Source of the DNA: Eubacterium ruminantium
Lineage (GTDB): Bacteria > Bacillota > Clostridia > Lachnospirales > Lachnospiraceae
DNA length: 64,000 nt
Direction of reading: 5' to 3'
NCBI GenBank assembly: GCA_900108205.1
Contig: FNUU01000003.1
Span: 246,943 to 310,942 of the forward strand
Made by a program: the position numbers and the translations under genes. Numbering within the stretch: the first letter of the stretch is position 1; each line of letters opens with the position of its first letter. Under the pieces are notes generated by a model. The model worked only from the letters and a program-made list of their open reading frames with translations, did no database searches and was not told the DNA's origin. This document shows, in pieces, positions 9,046 to 17,476 of the stretch.

Positions 9046-9202
9046 CGGCAATCCCGTTACTTATTTGGCACCAACATCATGTTCCATGATGTTGCGGTAT
9101 TGCTTCGCAATCCCTGGGCATACTCCGTATGCCGTGTCCTCGCTATGCTCGGACTCACGGGACCCTCCCTCGTTTCACTCGGGCAATCCCGTTACTTATT
9201 TG
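9046..9202. repeat. Hairpin-rich element bounded by direct repeats
   Basis: GGCAATCCCGTTACTTATTTG occurs at 9047-9067 and again at 9182-9202. Between the copies is a run of small palindromes, including ACATCATGTTCCATGATGT, a GCATACTCCGTATGC hairpin and TCCTCGCTATGCTCGGA. Base composition is visibly more GC-rich than the flanks. Short open frames cross it but none has a ribosome site or protein-like composition. It occupies most of the 308-bp gap between the divergent GNAT and M50-like genes. It may be a decayed mobile or REP-like element. Confidence 0.6.
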
Positions 9203-9274
9203 TTGCGCATTTGTTATGTCTGGTATTGTAATATGTGGTTATCAAGATGAGAAAGTGAGCGGAAGGAAGGTCTT

Positions 9275-9910
9275 ATGGAAGGTGTTGCGGTTGCTGCGGA
9301 AGCAGCAGAAACAAATGGTTTTGTAAATTTATACGAGTTTATTCATGATTTTCCGCTGTTATATGCTGTGCTTGCGGCGGTGATCCTTCCGTTTTTGATA
9401 ATAGCGGTCGGGTATGCAATAAACTATATTGGGCTGGCAATCGCATTTATATTAAGTCTTTTCGTGGATCCGTGGCTGGTACAGGCTATAATAAATTTTC
9501 TGTTCTTTCCGGGAGTCATACTTCATGAATTATCACATGCATTTCTGGCTGTTATAACAGGAGCGAAGGTTACGGAGGTCGCCTTGTTTAAGAAAGAAGG
9601 AGAAAGCCTTGGGCATGTATATTTCAAAAACAGAGGTAACAGGGTGATTGTTTCGCTTCAGTATATCTTCATTTCTGCAGCTCCGATGTTCTGCGGAGCG
9701 CTTATTGTATGGGGATGCTGGGCGTGGATACTCATTCTTCCGAAAGCACTGTTATGGCTGAAAATATTACTTGGATATATCGGAGCATCAATGTTCTTTC
9801 ATATGACAATGAGCTCCGCTGATATAAAAATATACATCAGGGGAATACCTATATTTATGGCGTTACTGTTCATTGTTACACTGGCACTCAGACTGGTGGG
9901 AGTATTATAA
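9275..9910 (+). CDS. M50-like integral membrane zinc metallopeptidase
   Basis: A 211-residue protein with about five hydrophobic helices. The zinc-binding HExxH motif is present as HELSH at residues 84-88 inside a membrane segment. A later FHMTMSSAD segment (about 175-183) offers an Asp (D183) in the position where M50-like proteins provide the third metal ligand. Families of this type (site-2-protease-like) cut substrates within or next to the membrane. It starts at ATG 9275 behind AGGAAGG. The 1569-aa protein gene begins 11 nt after its stop, so the two are almost certainly one operon. The neighbour or the nearby small membrane proteins are possible substrates, which is inference. Confidence 0.75.
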   Translation: MEGVAVAAEAAETNGFVNLYEFIHDFPLLYAVLAAVILPFLIIAVGYAINYIGLAIAFILSLFVDPWLVQAIINFLFFPGVILHELSHAFLAVITGAKVTEVALFKKEGESLGHVYFKNRGNRVIVSLQYIFISAAPMFCGALIVWGCWAWILILPKALLWLKILLGYIGASMFFHMTMSSADIKIYIRGIPIFMALLFIVTLALRLVGVL

Positions 9911-9921
9911 GGAGATAAATT

Positions 9922-12900
9922 ATGGCATATTATAAGGAATTAAAAGCATATAGTTCACTTACATCTAAAATACAAAAATTAAATGATTATCTTGGAAGAA
10001 AGAGCCTTACTTTTTTAGATGAAAATACAGAGTTGATCTTCACACTTACCAGCCTGAAGAGCATGCTGGATAAGTATTATACGAAGCTTCTGCAGGAAGA
10101 TCTGGATTTTGAATATTTAGGAAAACCGTCGAACACAGCAAAATATCCGGTGCTTCATTCATATGATGTCAGAGAAATAAAAAAAATGTATGAAGATGCA
10201 CGTAAGGCCATAAAAACTGTAAAAGAGAATTTTGAAAAGAATAAGAGTATTTCCAAAAAATCCTATAAAATTTTTGATGAGATAACAGGAATATTGAATG
10301 ATGATATGAAGATCGTCAATAGTCTTGATCCGAGAGACAATCTCTCTCTTCCTACATCAGTTTATAAGGTATCAAGAGAGATACAGAAGGCTGATTATGT
10401 AGATGGAAAGCTGAAGGATCCGGGGTTCTATGAATACAGCAGAATATTTCTCGGAACAAAAAAGTCTTCAAAGGAGATACTTGACAGATATATCAACAGT
10501 AGTCCGGAGGAAGTTTTGAGTGAGTACCATAAGGCTGTTCAGAAATATCCGAGACTTCATGAATATATATCAGGCAGAAACAGTATCCCGGCAGAGATAC
10601 GTAATACCGGTAATCCTGAGACTATCGAAAATTATATTGCTGAAAATAATGCAAATCTTTCGTATGATCAGAAGGTGCATCTGAGAAAACATAAAGATGC
10701 AACTATGAAGTCTGATAATATCAAAACTCTGATCATGCAGGCAGAGGAAGATAAAATAAATCGAATATCTGAAGAAGCAGATGTGACTGAAGAGATAGAT
10801 ATTTTAGGGTCTCGTCCGAAGGTAACTGTTAAGGGAGCTGAAAATGTTGAAATCGACATCAGCCAGCCTGAAAAACAAACCAGCGGATGCGGATGCTGGT
10901 CCTGTGCTGCACAGATGTTTATTGCAAGCCGTGGTATAGATAATGTGACTCAGGAAGATATAAGAAACTACAGACCTAATCTGACTAAAGAAGAAAAGAT
11001 TCTTAATGATGATGAAGATGATTCAAGATATAACTATGACGAGGAAAAGAATCTTTTTGAGATGGGAGATTCTGTGCTTGCATTTGCTCCAAATTCAATG
11101 ATGCACCAGATGGATATCACACCATACACGAGAGCAGAGGAGAGTAAGGGAATATCGGGAGCAAGTTATGTTACAAATACCGTGAATCTTCTGAAGAAGC
11201 AGATCATTCATGCTATAAAAGTGGATCATTCTCCGGTAGCTTTGCTTCAGCCGGGACACTATATTACCATCGTAGGAATAGATGGCGATAAGATAAAATT
11301 TAAAAATTCAAGGACCAAAGAGGATTACGCTGCCAATTATACGTTTGAGGCGTCACTTACTGATTTTGTTAAGAGTCAATTCCTTGATAAGCCTGAAAAT
11401 GCAAGGAAGGCCATACAGATAACATGGATGTCAGATATCAAGCTTTCCAAGGACGGTAAGAAGATACATGGTGTACCGAGTGAGTATGCGGAAATGAATC
11501 CGGACGGAACCGTAAAACTTCCGCCTCCGGAGATTCAGACACTGCTTGCTGATGTTGATATGGTAAAGACTAACAGAAAAGGAAATATCATAGCAAGAAG
11601 CTGTGGTGATGAGGCTTCACATTATACCAAATTCTATGACAAACAGTATACTGACGGCGGCATACAGAAGATAGAGAAGGTATACATACCAAAACAGCTG
11701 GATGCAAAGTTTCTTAAGGCTATGGCTGAAAACAGAAAGCCTGAGGAAGAGAACAGACTGAATGATATTGATAAGAATTTTTATGGGCTGACAGGTGTCA
11801 GAAAACCTATTCCGAAAGACAATATTTATACTCAGACTCAGATCAGCGTAGCAGGTCAGAAACCGCTGGATAATATTAACGCGCAGATTGTGAATAATGA
11901 TCTGAATAATACGCAGATTAATAGCGACAACAATAATCTGAACAATACGCAGACCAGTGGTGGAAATAATAATCTGAACAATACGCAGATTAATGGCGCC
12001 AACAATAATCTGAACAATACGCAGATCAATGGAGAAAACAATAATCTGAATAATACGCAGATTCCAAAGGCTGAGAATAACGCAGGCCGTGATAAAAAGA
12101 AAAGAAAATCCAAGGATGACATCTCGGTTGGGACAGATTCCGGACGTACCTTGAAGAATCTTATCAGGAATCAGGCTGCAAAGAATTCGAATAACCGGAA
12201 TCAGCAGAATGCAATTATTCAGGGTACAAATATACAGAACAATAATATTCAGGGTGTAAACACTCAGAATACTAATATTCAGGGCGCAAACACTCAGAAT
12301 ACTAATATTCAGGGGACAAATGTTCAGAATACAAATCCTCAGAATACAAATGTTCAGCAGGTCAAGATCACCAAGAGAGAGGCTATCAAGAATAAGTTCT
12401 CATTGAAAGACATTAAGAATACATCCTCTTCTATGCTGAAGGAGATGAATGGGGTTTCACATTTCTTCCTTACAGGAACTACTCCTGAATTTTCTGATCT
12501 GAAGGAGTATTTGAATACAATTAACAGATATGCGGAAAAAGGCTGGAACTATGCTTCTAAGAAAAAGGGCGAATTTGAATGGAAGGATTTTGAGACTCTC
12601 CTGACAACCATTAATAAGGCTGCAAATTCTGCAGGTAAATACCTTAATACAAAGTATAAGAGTATCGCTGCAGATCCGGCTCGAAAGAACGCGGATAAAA
12701 AGTCTTACTATGAACAGCCGAGAATAAAGGCAGTTCTTTCGGTTTATGAGAAGCTTCTTGAAATGAAGACCGCGATAAATGCAGCATATTACGGTAACGG
12801 TAATACGGTACTTGAGGCAGAGGAGAGAGAGAATCTTATCGAACAGTACAGAGAGGCTCTTGTCTCTGATAAGAGAAATATAAGAAAACAGCAGGACAAA

Positions 12901-14631
12901 ACGTTCAGAAACAGAGCGGTATTTCCGGAGGGTTCGGAGGAAGTCCTCAGATTAACTGAAGAAGCCTTCAGGAAGGTTCCTGATAACACCGGATCATATA
13001 AGGATTTTGTTGTTGTCGAAGACAGCTTCAAAGCTATAGGCTCCAATAATCCGCTGGACAGACTTTCCGATAAGGATTTTATTGCCATCAGCTATGCTGC
13101 AAGCACAATGGAAAATGTGTACGATAAGTTTGATGATACATACTATGATGAATTATCAAGAAATCTCTCGAGCAAGGCAGTACGTTATGAAGGCCATAAA
13201 ATGGATTGTATCAAAGCAACCTTTGGACTTTTGGAAAATCCGGAGAATTATGCAGCGGGAATTGAGGAAGCGAGAAACAGCGCAACAGAAGCTATGCGTC
13301 AGTATGGCCGTGGCAATAAAAAACCGCTTGCAAATATTATAAAGGCGGGTATTACCAATCTTGTTAACGACACAAAATGCGGTATGTCAGGAATGGATCC
13401 GTCCATGCAGCTTTACCATAGCGAGATGTGTCAGAGAATGGCCGGCATGCTTGACAGAGATGAATCGCTTATGAAAGAAGCGATTGCGGCAGGTCTTAAA
13501 CCGGAGGATCTTCAGTATATCAAATGCATGGAGATTGAAGGCGGATATGCGGCACTCTGGAACAAGTGGAGCATTGAGGCGGTTAGCGGAAAGCAGGAAT
13601 TAAAAGATCATGTTAAGGAAGAAATATATACTGATATGATCATGCATACAATGTTCCGGGAATCCAGAGAAGGTGACATATTTGAAAGAGAATATTCTAC
13701 TGATTACAAAAATGAAAAGTTTGTCATAACTTCGAGGTATTTAAAGGAAAAAGAAAGAATCAAAGACAGCTATCACGCTGAGACAAACAGAATATATGGT
13801 AATGATCCTGAGTATATGGCCATTGCAAATGATTATAACGAAAAACTCAGCAATGTAAAAAAACTAAGGAACTTTACAAACAGAGCCAATGCTCGTGAAG
13901 AACTTGAAAAAGAATATAACGAAAAGATGGAAGCTTTTACTGATAAAATGACTAAGGATTTTGAAGAGTATAGAGCACATCTTGAGGAAAAACACGGAGA
14001 AAAGCTCAGGGAAGCAAACGGACAATTTGTTATTGCAAACGGAAGAAGCTTTACCCCTGAAGAAAAAGTGGACAAAATTTTTGAGTTTGAGGAGCAGTAT
14101 TTGGCAGAGGCTAATCCGGAAAATGCTGAATTACAGAATCAGGACAGACTGAAGTATCAGAAGTACAAGGATTTCTATAGCAAAGCAAACGAATTCTTAA
14201 CGATGAATGATAAAAGCGTTTATGATTATAAAACCGTTCAAAAGACAGAGAAGATGGAACTTGATAACCTGAAATATAAATATCCGACCAGCGATCCTGC
14301 AACAGAGAAATTTGCAAAGCCTGGATACGAAGAAAAAATGAGAAAAAAGATCAAGGGTTATATTAAGGAAAAGAATCTCTTAAGTCTTAATCCGGCTGAA
14401 TTTTATGATGCTATTTGCATGCAGAATGGTGATAATGGCAGAAAAATATCCATAAGTTCAGAATTAAGAAATATTGATACCAAGAAAGCACTGGGTAAGG
14501 AACTTGAACTGGACACAGCTGTTTCTATCGAATCCGCTAAGGATATTGTTAAGGTTTCTGAAGAAAAAAAGAAGAAAGAAGATGTTAATAAACAGAAAAA
14601 GGTGGTAACTAAAAAAGCAAAAGTAAAATAA
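9922..14631 (+). CDS. 1569-aa modular protein with a papain-like cysteine protease domain and Asn/Gln repeats
   Basis: Residues 1-300 are helical and charged. Residues 315-510 look like a papain-like cysteine protease of the AvrRpt2/C70-like or C39-like fold. The putative nucleophile is C325 in CGCWSCAAQMF, followed by TQEDI. The histidine is H446 in PGHYITIVGI, and N462 in KFKNSR completes a Cys-His-Asn triad. Residues about 654-714 are five copies of a 12-residue LNNTQIN-type repeat, and about 770-814 are 10-residue QNTNIQG-type repeats. The module at 852-911 resembles part of the 601-aa protein encoded at 4694. The remaining 650 residues are helical and very charged, ending in a Lys-rich tail. 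No signal peptide or membrane helix is seen. The start is ATG 9922 behind GGAG, 11 nt after the M50-like gene. It could be an exported effector, toxin or processing enzyme. Confidence 0.75.
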   Translation: MAYYKELKAYSSLTSKIQKLNDYLGRKSLTFLDENTELIFTLTSLKSMLDKYYTKLLQEDLDFEYLGKPSNTAKYPVLHSYDVREIKKMYEDARKAIKTVKENFEKNKSISKKSYKIFDEITGILNDDMKIVNSLDPRDNLSLPTSVYKVSREIQKADYVDGKLKDPGFYEYSRIFLGTKKSSKEILDRYINSSPEEVLSEYHKAVQKYPRLHEYISGRNSIPAEIRNTGNPETIENYIAENNANLSYDQKVHLRKHKDATMKSDNIKTLIMQAEEDKINRISEEADVTEEIDILGSRPKVTVKGAENVEIDISQPEKQTSGCGCWSCAAQMFIASRGIDNVTQEDIRNYRPNLTKEEKILNDDEDDSRYNYDEEKNLFEMGDSVLAFAPNSMMHQMDITPYTRAEESKGISGASYVTNTVNLLKKQIIHAIKVDHSPVALLQPGHYITIVGIDGDKIKFKNSRTKEDYAANYTFEASLTDFVKSQFLDKPENARKAIQITWMSDIKLSKDGKKIHGVPSEYAEMNPDGTVKLPPPEIQTLLADVDMVKTNRKGNIIARSCGDEASHYTKFYDKQYTDGGIQKIEKVYIPKQLDAKFLKAMAENRKPEEENRLNDIDKNFYGLTGVRKPIPKDNIYTQTQISVAGQKPLDNINAQIVNNDLNNTQINSDNNNLNNTQTSGGNNNLNNTQINGANNNLNNTQINGENNNLNNTQIPKAENNAGRDKKKRKSKDDISVGTDSGRTLKNLIRNQAAKNSNNRNQQNAIIQGTNIQNNNIQGVNTQNTNIQGANTQNTNIQGTNVQNTNPQNTNVQQVKITKREAIKNKFSLKDIKNTSSSMLKEMNGVSHFFLTGTTPEFSDLKEYLNTINRYAEKGWNYASKKKGEFEWKDFETLLTTINKAANSAGKYLNTKYKSIAADPARKNADKKSYYEQPRIKAVLSVYEKLLEMKTAINAAYYGNGNTVLEAEERENLIEQYREALVSDKRNIRKQQDKTFRNRAVFPEGSEEVLRLTEEAFRKVPDNTGSYKDFVVVEDSFKAIGSNNPLDRLSDKDFIAISYAASTMENVYDKFDDTYYDELSRNLSSKAVRYEGHKMDCIKATFGLLENPENYAAGIEEARNSATEAMRQYGRGNKKPLANIIKAGITNLVNDTKCGMSGMDPSMQLYHSEMCQRMAGMLDRDESLMKEAIAAGLKPEDLQYIKCMEIEGGYAALWNKWSIEAVSGKQELKDHVKEEIYTDMIMHTMFRESREGDIFEREYSTDYKNEKFVITSRYLKEKERIKDSYHAETNRIYGNDPEYMAIANDYNEKLSNVKKLRNFTNRANAREELEKEYNEKMEAFTDKMTKDFEEYRAHLEEKHGEKLREANGQFVIANGRSFTPEEKVDKIFEFEEQYLAEANPENAELQNQDRLKYQKYKDFYSKANEFLTMNDKSVYDYKTVQKTEKMELDNLKYKYPTSDPATEKFAKPGYEEKMRKKIKGYIKEKNLLSLNPAEFYDAICMQNGDNGRKISISSELRNIDTKKALGKELELDTAVSIESAKDIVKVSEEKKKKEDVNKQKKVVTKKAKVK
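11884..12063 (+). repeat. In-frame 36-bp tandem repeat in the 1569-aa gene
   Basis: Five units of 36 bp encode 12-residue repeats of the form LNNTQINGxNNN. The middle units are nearly identical at DNA level (AATCTGAACAATACGCAGAT core), which suggests recent expansion or contraction. The encoded stretch is Asn-rich and probably a flexible linker after the protease domain. Confidence 0.8.
12229..12360 (+). repeat. In-frame 30-bp tandem repeat in the 1569-aa gene
   Basis: About four units of 30 bp encode 10-residue repeats of the QNTNIQGxNT type. Together with the preceding 36-bp array they form two separate low-complexity linkers between the protease domain and the C-terminal helical half. Confidence 0.75.
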
Positions 14632-14637
14632 ATAGAT

Positions 14638-14657
14638 TGTTGGACATCTGTTGGACA
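14638..14657 (+). repeat. Tandem TGTTGGACA direct repeat, copy 2
   Basis: This block is identical over 20 nt to 8245-8264. It begins 6 nt after the 1569-aa gene stop and lies about 57 bp upstream of the -35 of the next gene. The 11-bp period suggests a binding site for an OmpR/SARP-like regulator; such a gene lies 2 kb downstream. Confidence 0.6.
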
Positions 14658-14713
14658 TTCCGATATATAATAATCTCCTAAAATCTTATAAGACATAACC
14701 ATAATATAAATTC

Positions 14714-14742
14714 TTGATAAATTTACATTTTTTTTGTAAAAT
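14714..14742 (+). promoter_or_regulatory. Sigma-A-type promoter for the small membrane protein gene
   Basis: TTGATA (14714-14719), a 17-bp spacer and TAAAAT (14737-14742) lie 43 bp upstream of the ATG at 14786. The spacer contains a run of eight T residues. Confidence 0.7.
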
Positions 14743-14785
14743 AAATGCAGGAGTTTTGGTTTTTTTTACGAGTAGGAGGGAAAGT

Positions 14786-15175
14786 ATGGCTATTATTTTA
14801 GGAGTATTGGGAGTAGTTATTGCTCTTATCGGAGGAGTACTGGTCGGCGTGATTGGTGGAGGAATCGGACTGGTCTTAGGTGTCGTTGCATTTCTTATTG
14901 GCATTAAGAAGCAAAAGAATGGTGAAAGCGGCGGAAGCGCCGGAGCGTTTACCGGTATAGCAGCCTTTATAGTTGGACTTCTGATCACACTTATTTGTTT
15001 CGGAGTTGCTTCAACCATAAAGAAAACGGCAGAAGATAATGGGGCGGATAGAGTAGTTGAGTGTGTACCGAGTCTTAAATTCGGAATTGTTGGTTTTGCA
15101 TATACGGTTGATGATAAGGGTTATAACTTTGACGAGATAATTAAAGAGATCGAGTCTCTTGACAGCTCAAAATAA
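14786..15175 (+). CDS. Glycine-zipper small membrane protein, paralogue 1
   Basis: A 129-residue protein starting at ATG 14786 behind TAGGAGGG. Two membrane helices (about 3-35 and 50-75) are joined by a short basic loop (KKQKNGESGG). The first helix is Gly-rich with a GGVLVGVIGGGIG zipper, which favours tight helix packing or oligomers. The C-terminal 55 residues are soluble, with the motif ECVPSLKFGIVGF and KGYNFDEIIKEI. The same architecture and motifs recur in the gene at 17477 (ECAPSLEFGMTSF, RGYNMDDIVEEF), so the two are paralogues flanking a two-component system. The function is unknown. A terminator-like hairpin lies between this gene and the sensor kinase. Confidence 0.8.
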   Translation: MAIILGVLGVVIALIGGVLVGVIGGGIGLVLGVVAFLIGIKKQKNGESGGSAGAFTGIAAFIVGLLITLICFGVASTIKKTAEDNGADRVVECVPSLKFGIVGFAYTVDDKGYNFDEIIKEIESLDSSK

Positions 15176-15194
15176 TGCCAGGATCAGAAAAGCT

Positions 15195-15232
15195 AAAAAC
15201 AGTCTGCCAGTATGATATGGCAGGCTGTTTTT
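15195..15232 (+). terminator. Terminator between the small membrane protein and the sensor kinase
   Basis: AAAAACAGTCTGCC (15195-15208) pairs with GGCAGGCTGTTTTT (15219-15232) with a small bulge, ending in Ts. It ends 25 nt before the kinase ATG, so kinase expression would need read-through or its own promoter. Confidence 0.75.
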
Positions 15233-15256
15233 AACTGTAAATTAAGGTGGATTTTT

Positions 15257-16525
15257 ATGAGTTATACAGCACAGATCACAAATGCGCTTATATTTGTACT
15301 TATACTTCAGCTTGCGGGAATGCTTTTCTCTATATGCTTTGATAAGTATATAAACAGGGATCAGAAAAAGGTCCTGGTGGTTATTATTCTGGTGACTTTC
15401 AGCATACTGCTGCAGAATCATCTGTCATATAAGTGCTCCCAGGACAGTTCTTACAGAATGGTTCGCCTTATAAGTGATATTTATGGCTATTCCATAAGAC
15501 CGGTCATACTTGTTTTGTTTATAAAGCTTGTAAATATTGAAAAAAAACTGACAATATTATGGGTACTTATAGCAGTTAATTTTGTTCTTCACGCTACGGC
15601 TGTTTTTTCAAATATCTGTTTTACAATTACTGAGAATAATTCTTTTTTCCGTGGACCATTGGGATATACATCATTTTATCTGAGTGCCTTTCTTATCGTA
15701 TATAACCTGATCATGGTATTTATGAAATATCGGAAAAATAATAAATTAGGTATCATAATACCTTTTTTCAGTTCTCTTATTATAGTTGTAGCGGTTTTGC
15801 TGGATATGAATATCCCGTTTAACAGTCATGTGTCGTTTCTTACGGTTGCGATATTCAGCAGTTCGATGTTTTATTATTTCTGGCTGCATCAGCAGTTTGA
15901 AAAGGAGAGAGAAAAAGAACGGAGGGCAGAGCAGCGTATACAGATAATGATCTCGCAGATACAGCCTCATTTCCTGTTCAATACTCTTTCAACCATACAG
16001 GCTCTTTGCCGCATAGACCCGGAAAAAGCCTTTGAAACAGCAGGTAAGTTTGGTGTATATCTCAGACAGAACATTGATTCTCTGGGTAAGGCGCAGACAA
16101 TACCGTTCGTGAAGGAACTTGAACATACAAAAGCATATTCTGATATTGAGCAGATCAGATTTCCGAATATTGAGATCATATACGATATACAGGATGAGGA
16201 TTTCAATCTGCCGGCGCTTACGGTTCAGCCAATGGTGGAAAATGCCATCAGACACGGTGTTCGTATAAGGGAACATGGTAAAGTTGAGATAATCACAAGA
16301 AAGATGATCAATTACCATGAGATAATAATTAAGGATAACGGAAAAGGGTTTGGAATGGACACAGCCCAGAATTCTGAACGGACGCATATCGGAATTCAGA
16401 ATGTAAAAGAACGTATTGAGAAGATATGTAACGGAAGCTTTGAAATAGACAGCAGAGTTGACGTGGGTACTACGGTTACAATGCACATTCCTCTTGAGGA
16501 TGAAAATGATACAGATACAGAATAG
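15257..16525 (+). CDS. LytS/YesM-type sensor histidine kinase
   Basis: A protein of about 422 residues starting at ATG 15257 behind AAGGTGG. An upstream in-frame ATG at 15212 lies in the terminator hairpin and is rejected. Residues 1-210 contain about six to seven membrane helices. A short coiled linker (KEREKERRAEQRIQ) leads to the His_kinase domain with the phospho-acceptor motif QPHFLFN. The HATPase follows with QPMVENAIRHGV (N box), DNGKGFG (G1) and HIGIQNVKERI (G2). This family normally senses envelope or peptide signals. The response regulator follows 69 nt downstream, but it has a SARP-like rather than LytTR output domain, which is an unusual pairing. Confidence 0.9.
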   Translation: MSYTAQITNALIFVLILQLAGMLFSICFDKYINRDQKKVLVVIILVTFSILLQNHLSYKCSQDSSYRMVRLISDIYGYSIRPVILVLFIKLVNIEKKLTILWVLIAVNFVLHATAVFSNICFTITENNSFFRGPLGYTSFYLSAFLIVYNLIMVFMKYRKNNKLGIIIPFFSSLIIVVAVLLDMNIPFNSHVSFLTVAIFSSSMFYYFWLHQQFEKEREKERRAEQRIQIMISQIQPHFLFNTLSTIQALCRIDPEKAFETAGKFGVYLRQNIDSLGKAQTIPFVKELEHTKAYSDIEQIRFPNIEIIYDIQDEDFNLPALTVQPMVENAIRHGVRIREHGKVEIITRKMINYHEIIIKDNGKGFGMDTAQNSERTHIGIQNVKERIEKICNGSFEIDSRVDVGTTVTMHIPLEDENDTDTE

Positions 16526-16594
16526 AGGAGATTTAATTACAGTTACTGTTCACGGAAAAAGAAAAAAGAATAATGAATGGAAGGATACTGACAT

Positions 16595-17410
16595 ATGAAG
16601 GTTATTTGCGTGGACGATGAAAAACTTATTTTGGAACTCACGGTTTCACTGTGCAGGGATATATCTCTTGTTGAGGACGTTAGAGGATTCTCCAGTGCTA
16701 CGGAAGCACTGGATTATATTGAAAAAAACAGGGTTGATGCGGCACTGCTGGATATTGATATGCCGGATATGAATGGTATAAAGCTTGCTACTGCGATCAA
16801 GGGCGTAAGTCCTGATACCTCCGTTATATTTCTGACAGGATACAGTCAGTATGCGGTAGATGCATTCTCTGTAAGGGCTACCGGATATCTTTTGAAGCCT
16901 ATAGATAAGGAGGCTTTGAAGAAAGAACTTGAATATGCAAACAGTAAAGCGAAGGATTCGTTTACAAATACGAGAAAGTCTCATGTGGTAGTGCAGACCT
17001 TTGGCAATTTTGATGTATTTGTTGATGGGAAAATGGTGAATTTCAGCCGTTCCAAGGCGAAGGAGCTCCTTGCATATCTGATAGACAAGCGTGGAAGCAG
17101 CCAGACAAGAACGGATATTTTTGCTGTGCTTTGGGAAGAAGGTATATATGACAGATCAAAGCAGAAACAGTTGGATGTTATGATCAGAAGCCTGAGAGAT
17201 ACGCTTAATGAATATGGAATAAGTGATATACTGAGCGTTGAGAAGGGAGCACTGAGAATCTGCCCGGAAAAGATAGATTGTGATATGTATCGCTTTATGG
17301 AGGGGGATGTTGCGGCTATAAATTCTTACCGTGGCGAGTATATGAGCTCCTATTACTGGGCTGAGATAACTGAGGGTTATATAACCAGGAGAATAGAAGA
17401 AAAGATATAA
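16595..17410 (+). CDS. Response regulator with SARP-like (OmpR/BTAD-type) DNA-binding output
   Basis: A 271-residue protein. Residues 1-118 are a receiver with acidic pair D7-D8, phospho-acceptor D53 (LLDIDMP), T81 and K101 (LLKPID). The linker leads to a winged-helix domain at about 130-230 (VQTFGNFDVFVDG, SKAKELLAYLIDKRG, LDVMIRSLRDTL), typical of SARP/transcriptional activators that carry an OmpR-like fold. The start is ATG 16595 behind GGAAGGA. It is the natural partner of the preceding LytS-type kinase. SARP-type proteins bind direct repeats with an 11-bp period, which is why the TGTTGGACA repeats at 8245 and 14638 are candidate sites. That link is inference. Confidence 0.88.
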   Translation: MKVICVDDEKLILELTVSLCRDISLVEDVRGFSSATEALDYIEKNRVDAALLDIDMPDMNGIKLATAIKGVSPDTSVIFLTGYSQYAVDAFSVRATGYLLKPIDKEALKKELEYANSKAKDSFTNTRKSHVVVQTFGNFDVFVDGKMVNFSRSKAKELLAYLIDKRGSSQTRTDIFAVLWEEGIYDRSKQKQLDVMIRSLRDTLNEYGISDILSVEKGALRICPEKIDCDMYRFMEGDVAAINSYRGEYMSSYYWAEITEGYITRRIEEKI

Positions 17411-17476
17411 ATAAGACAGTATACTCTTTTCAGCCAAAATGTAGTATAATAAGTATAGATTTTGGAGGTTTTACAG

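Noticed and set aside
9037..9326. Three overlapping 64-69-codon frames before the M50-like gene
   Set aside because: They run through a palindromic repeat element, lack ribosome sites and have no protein-like composition.
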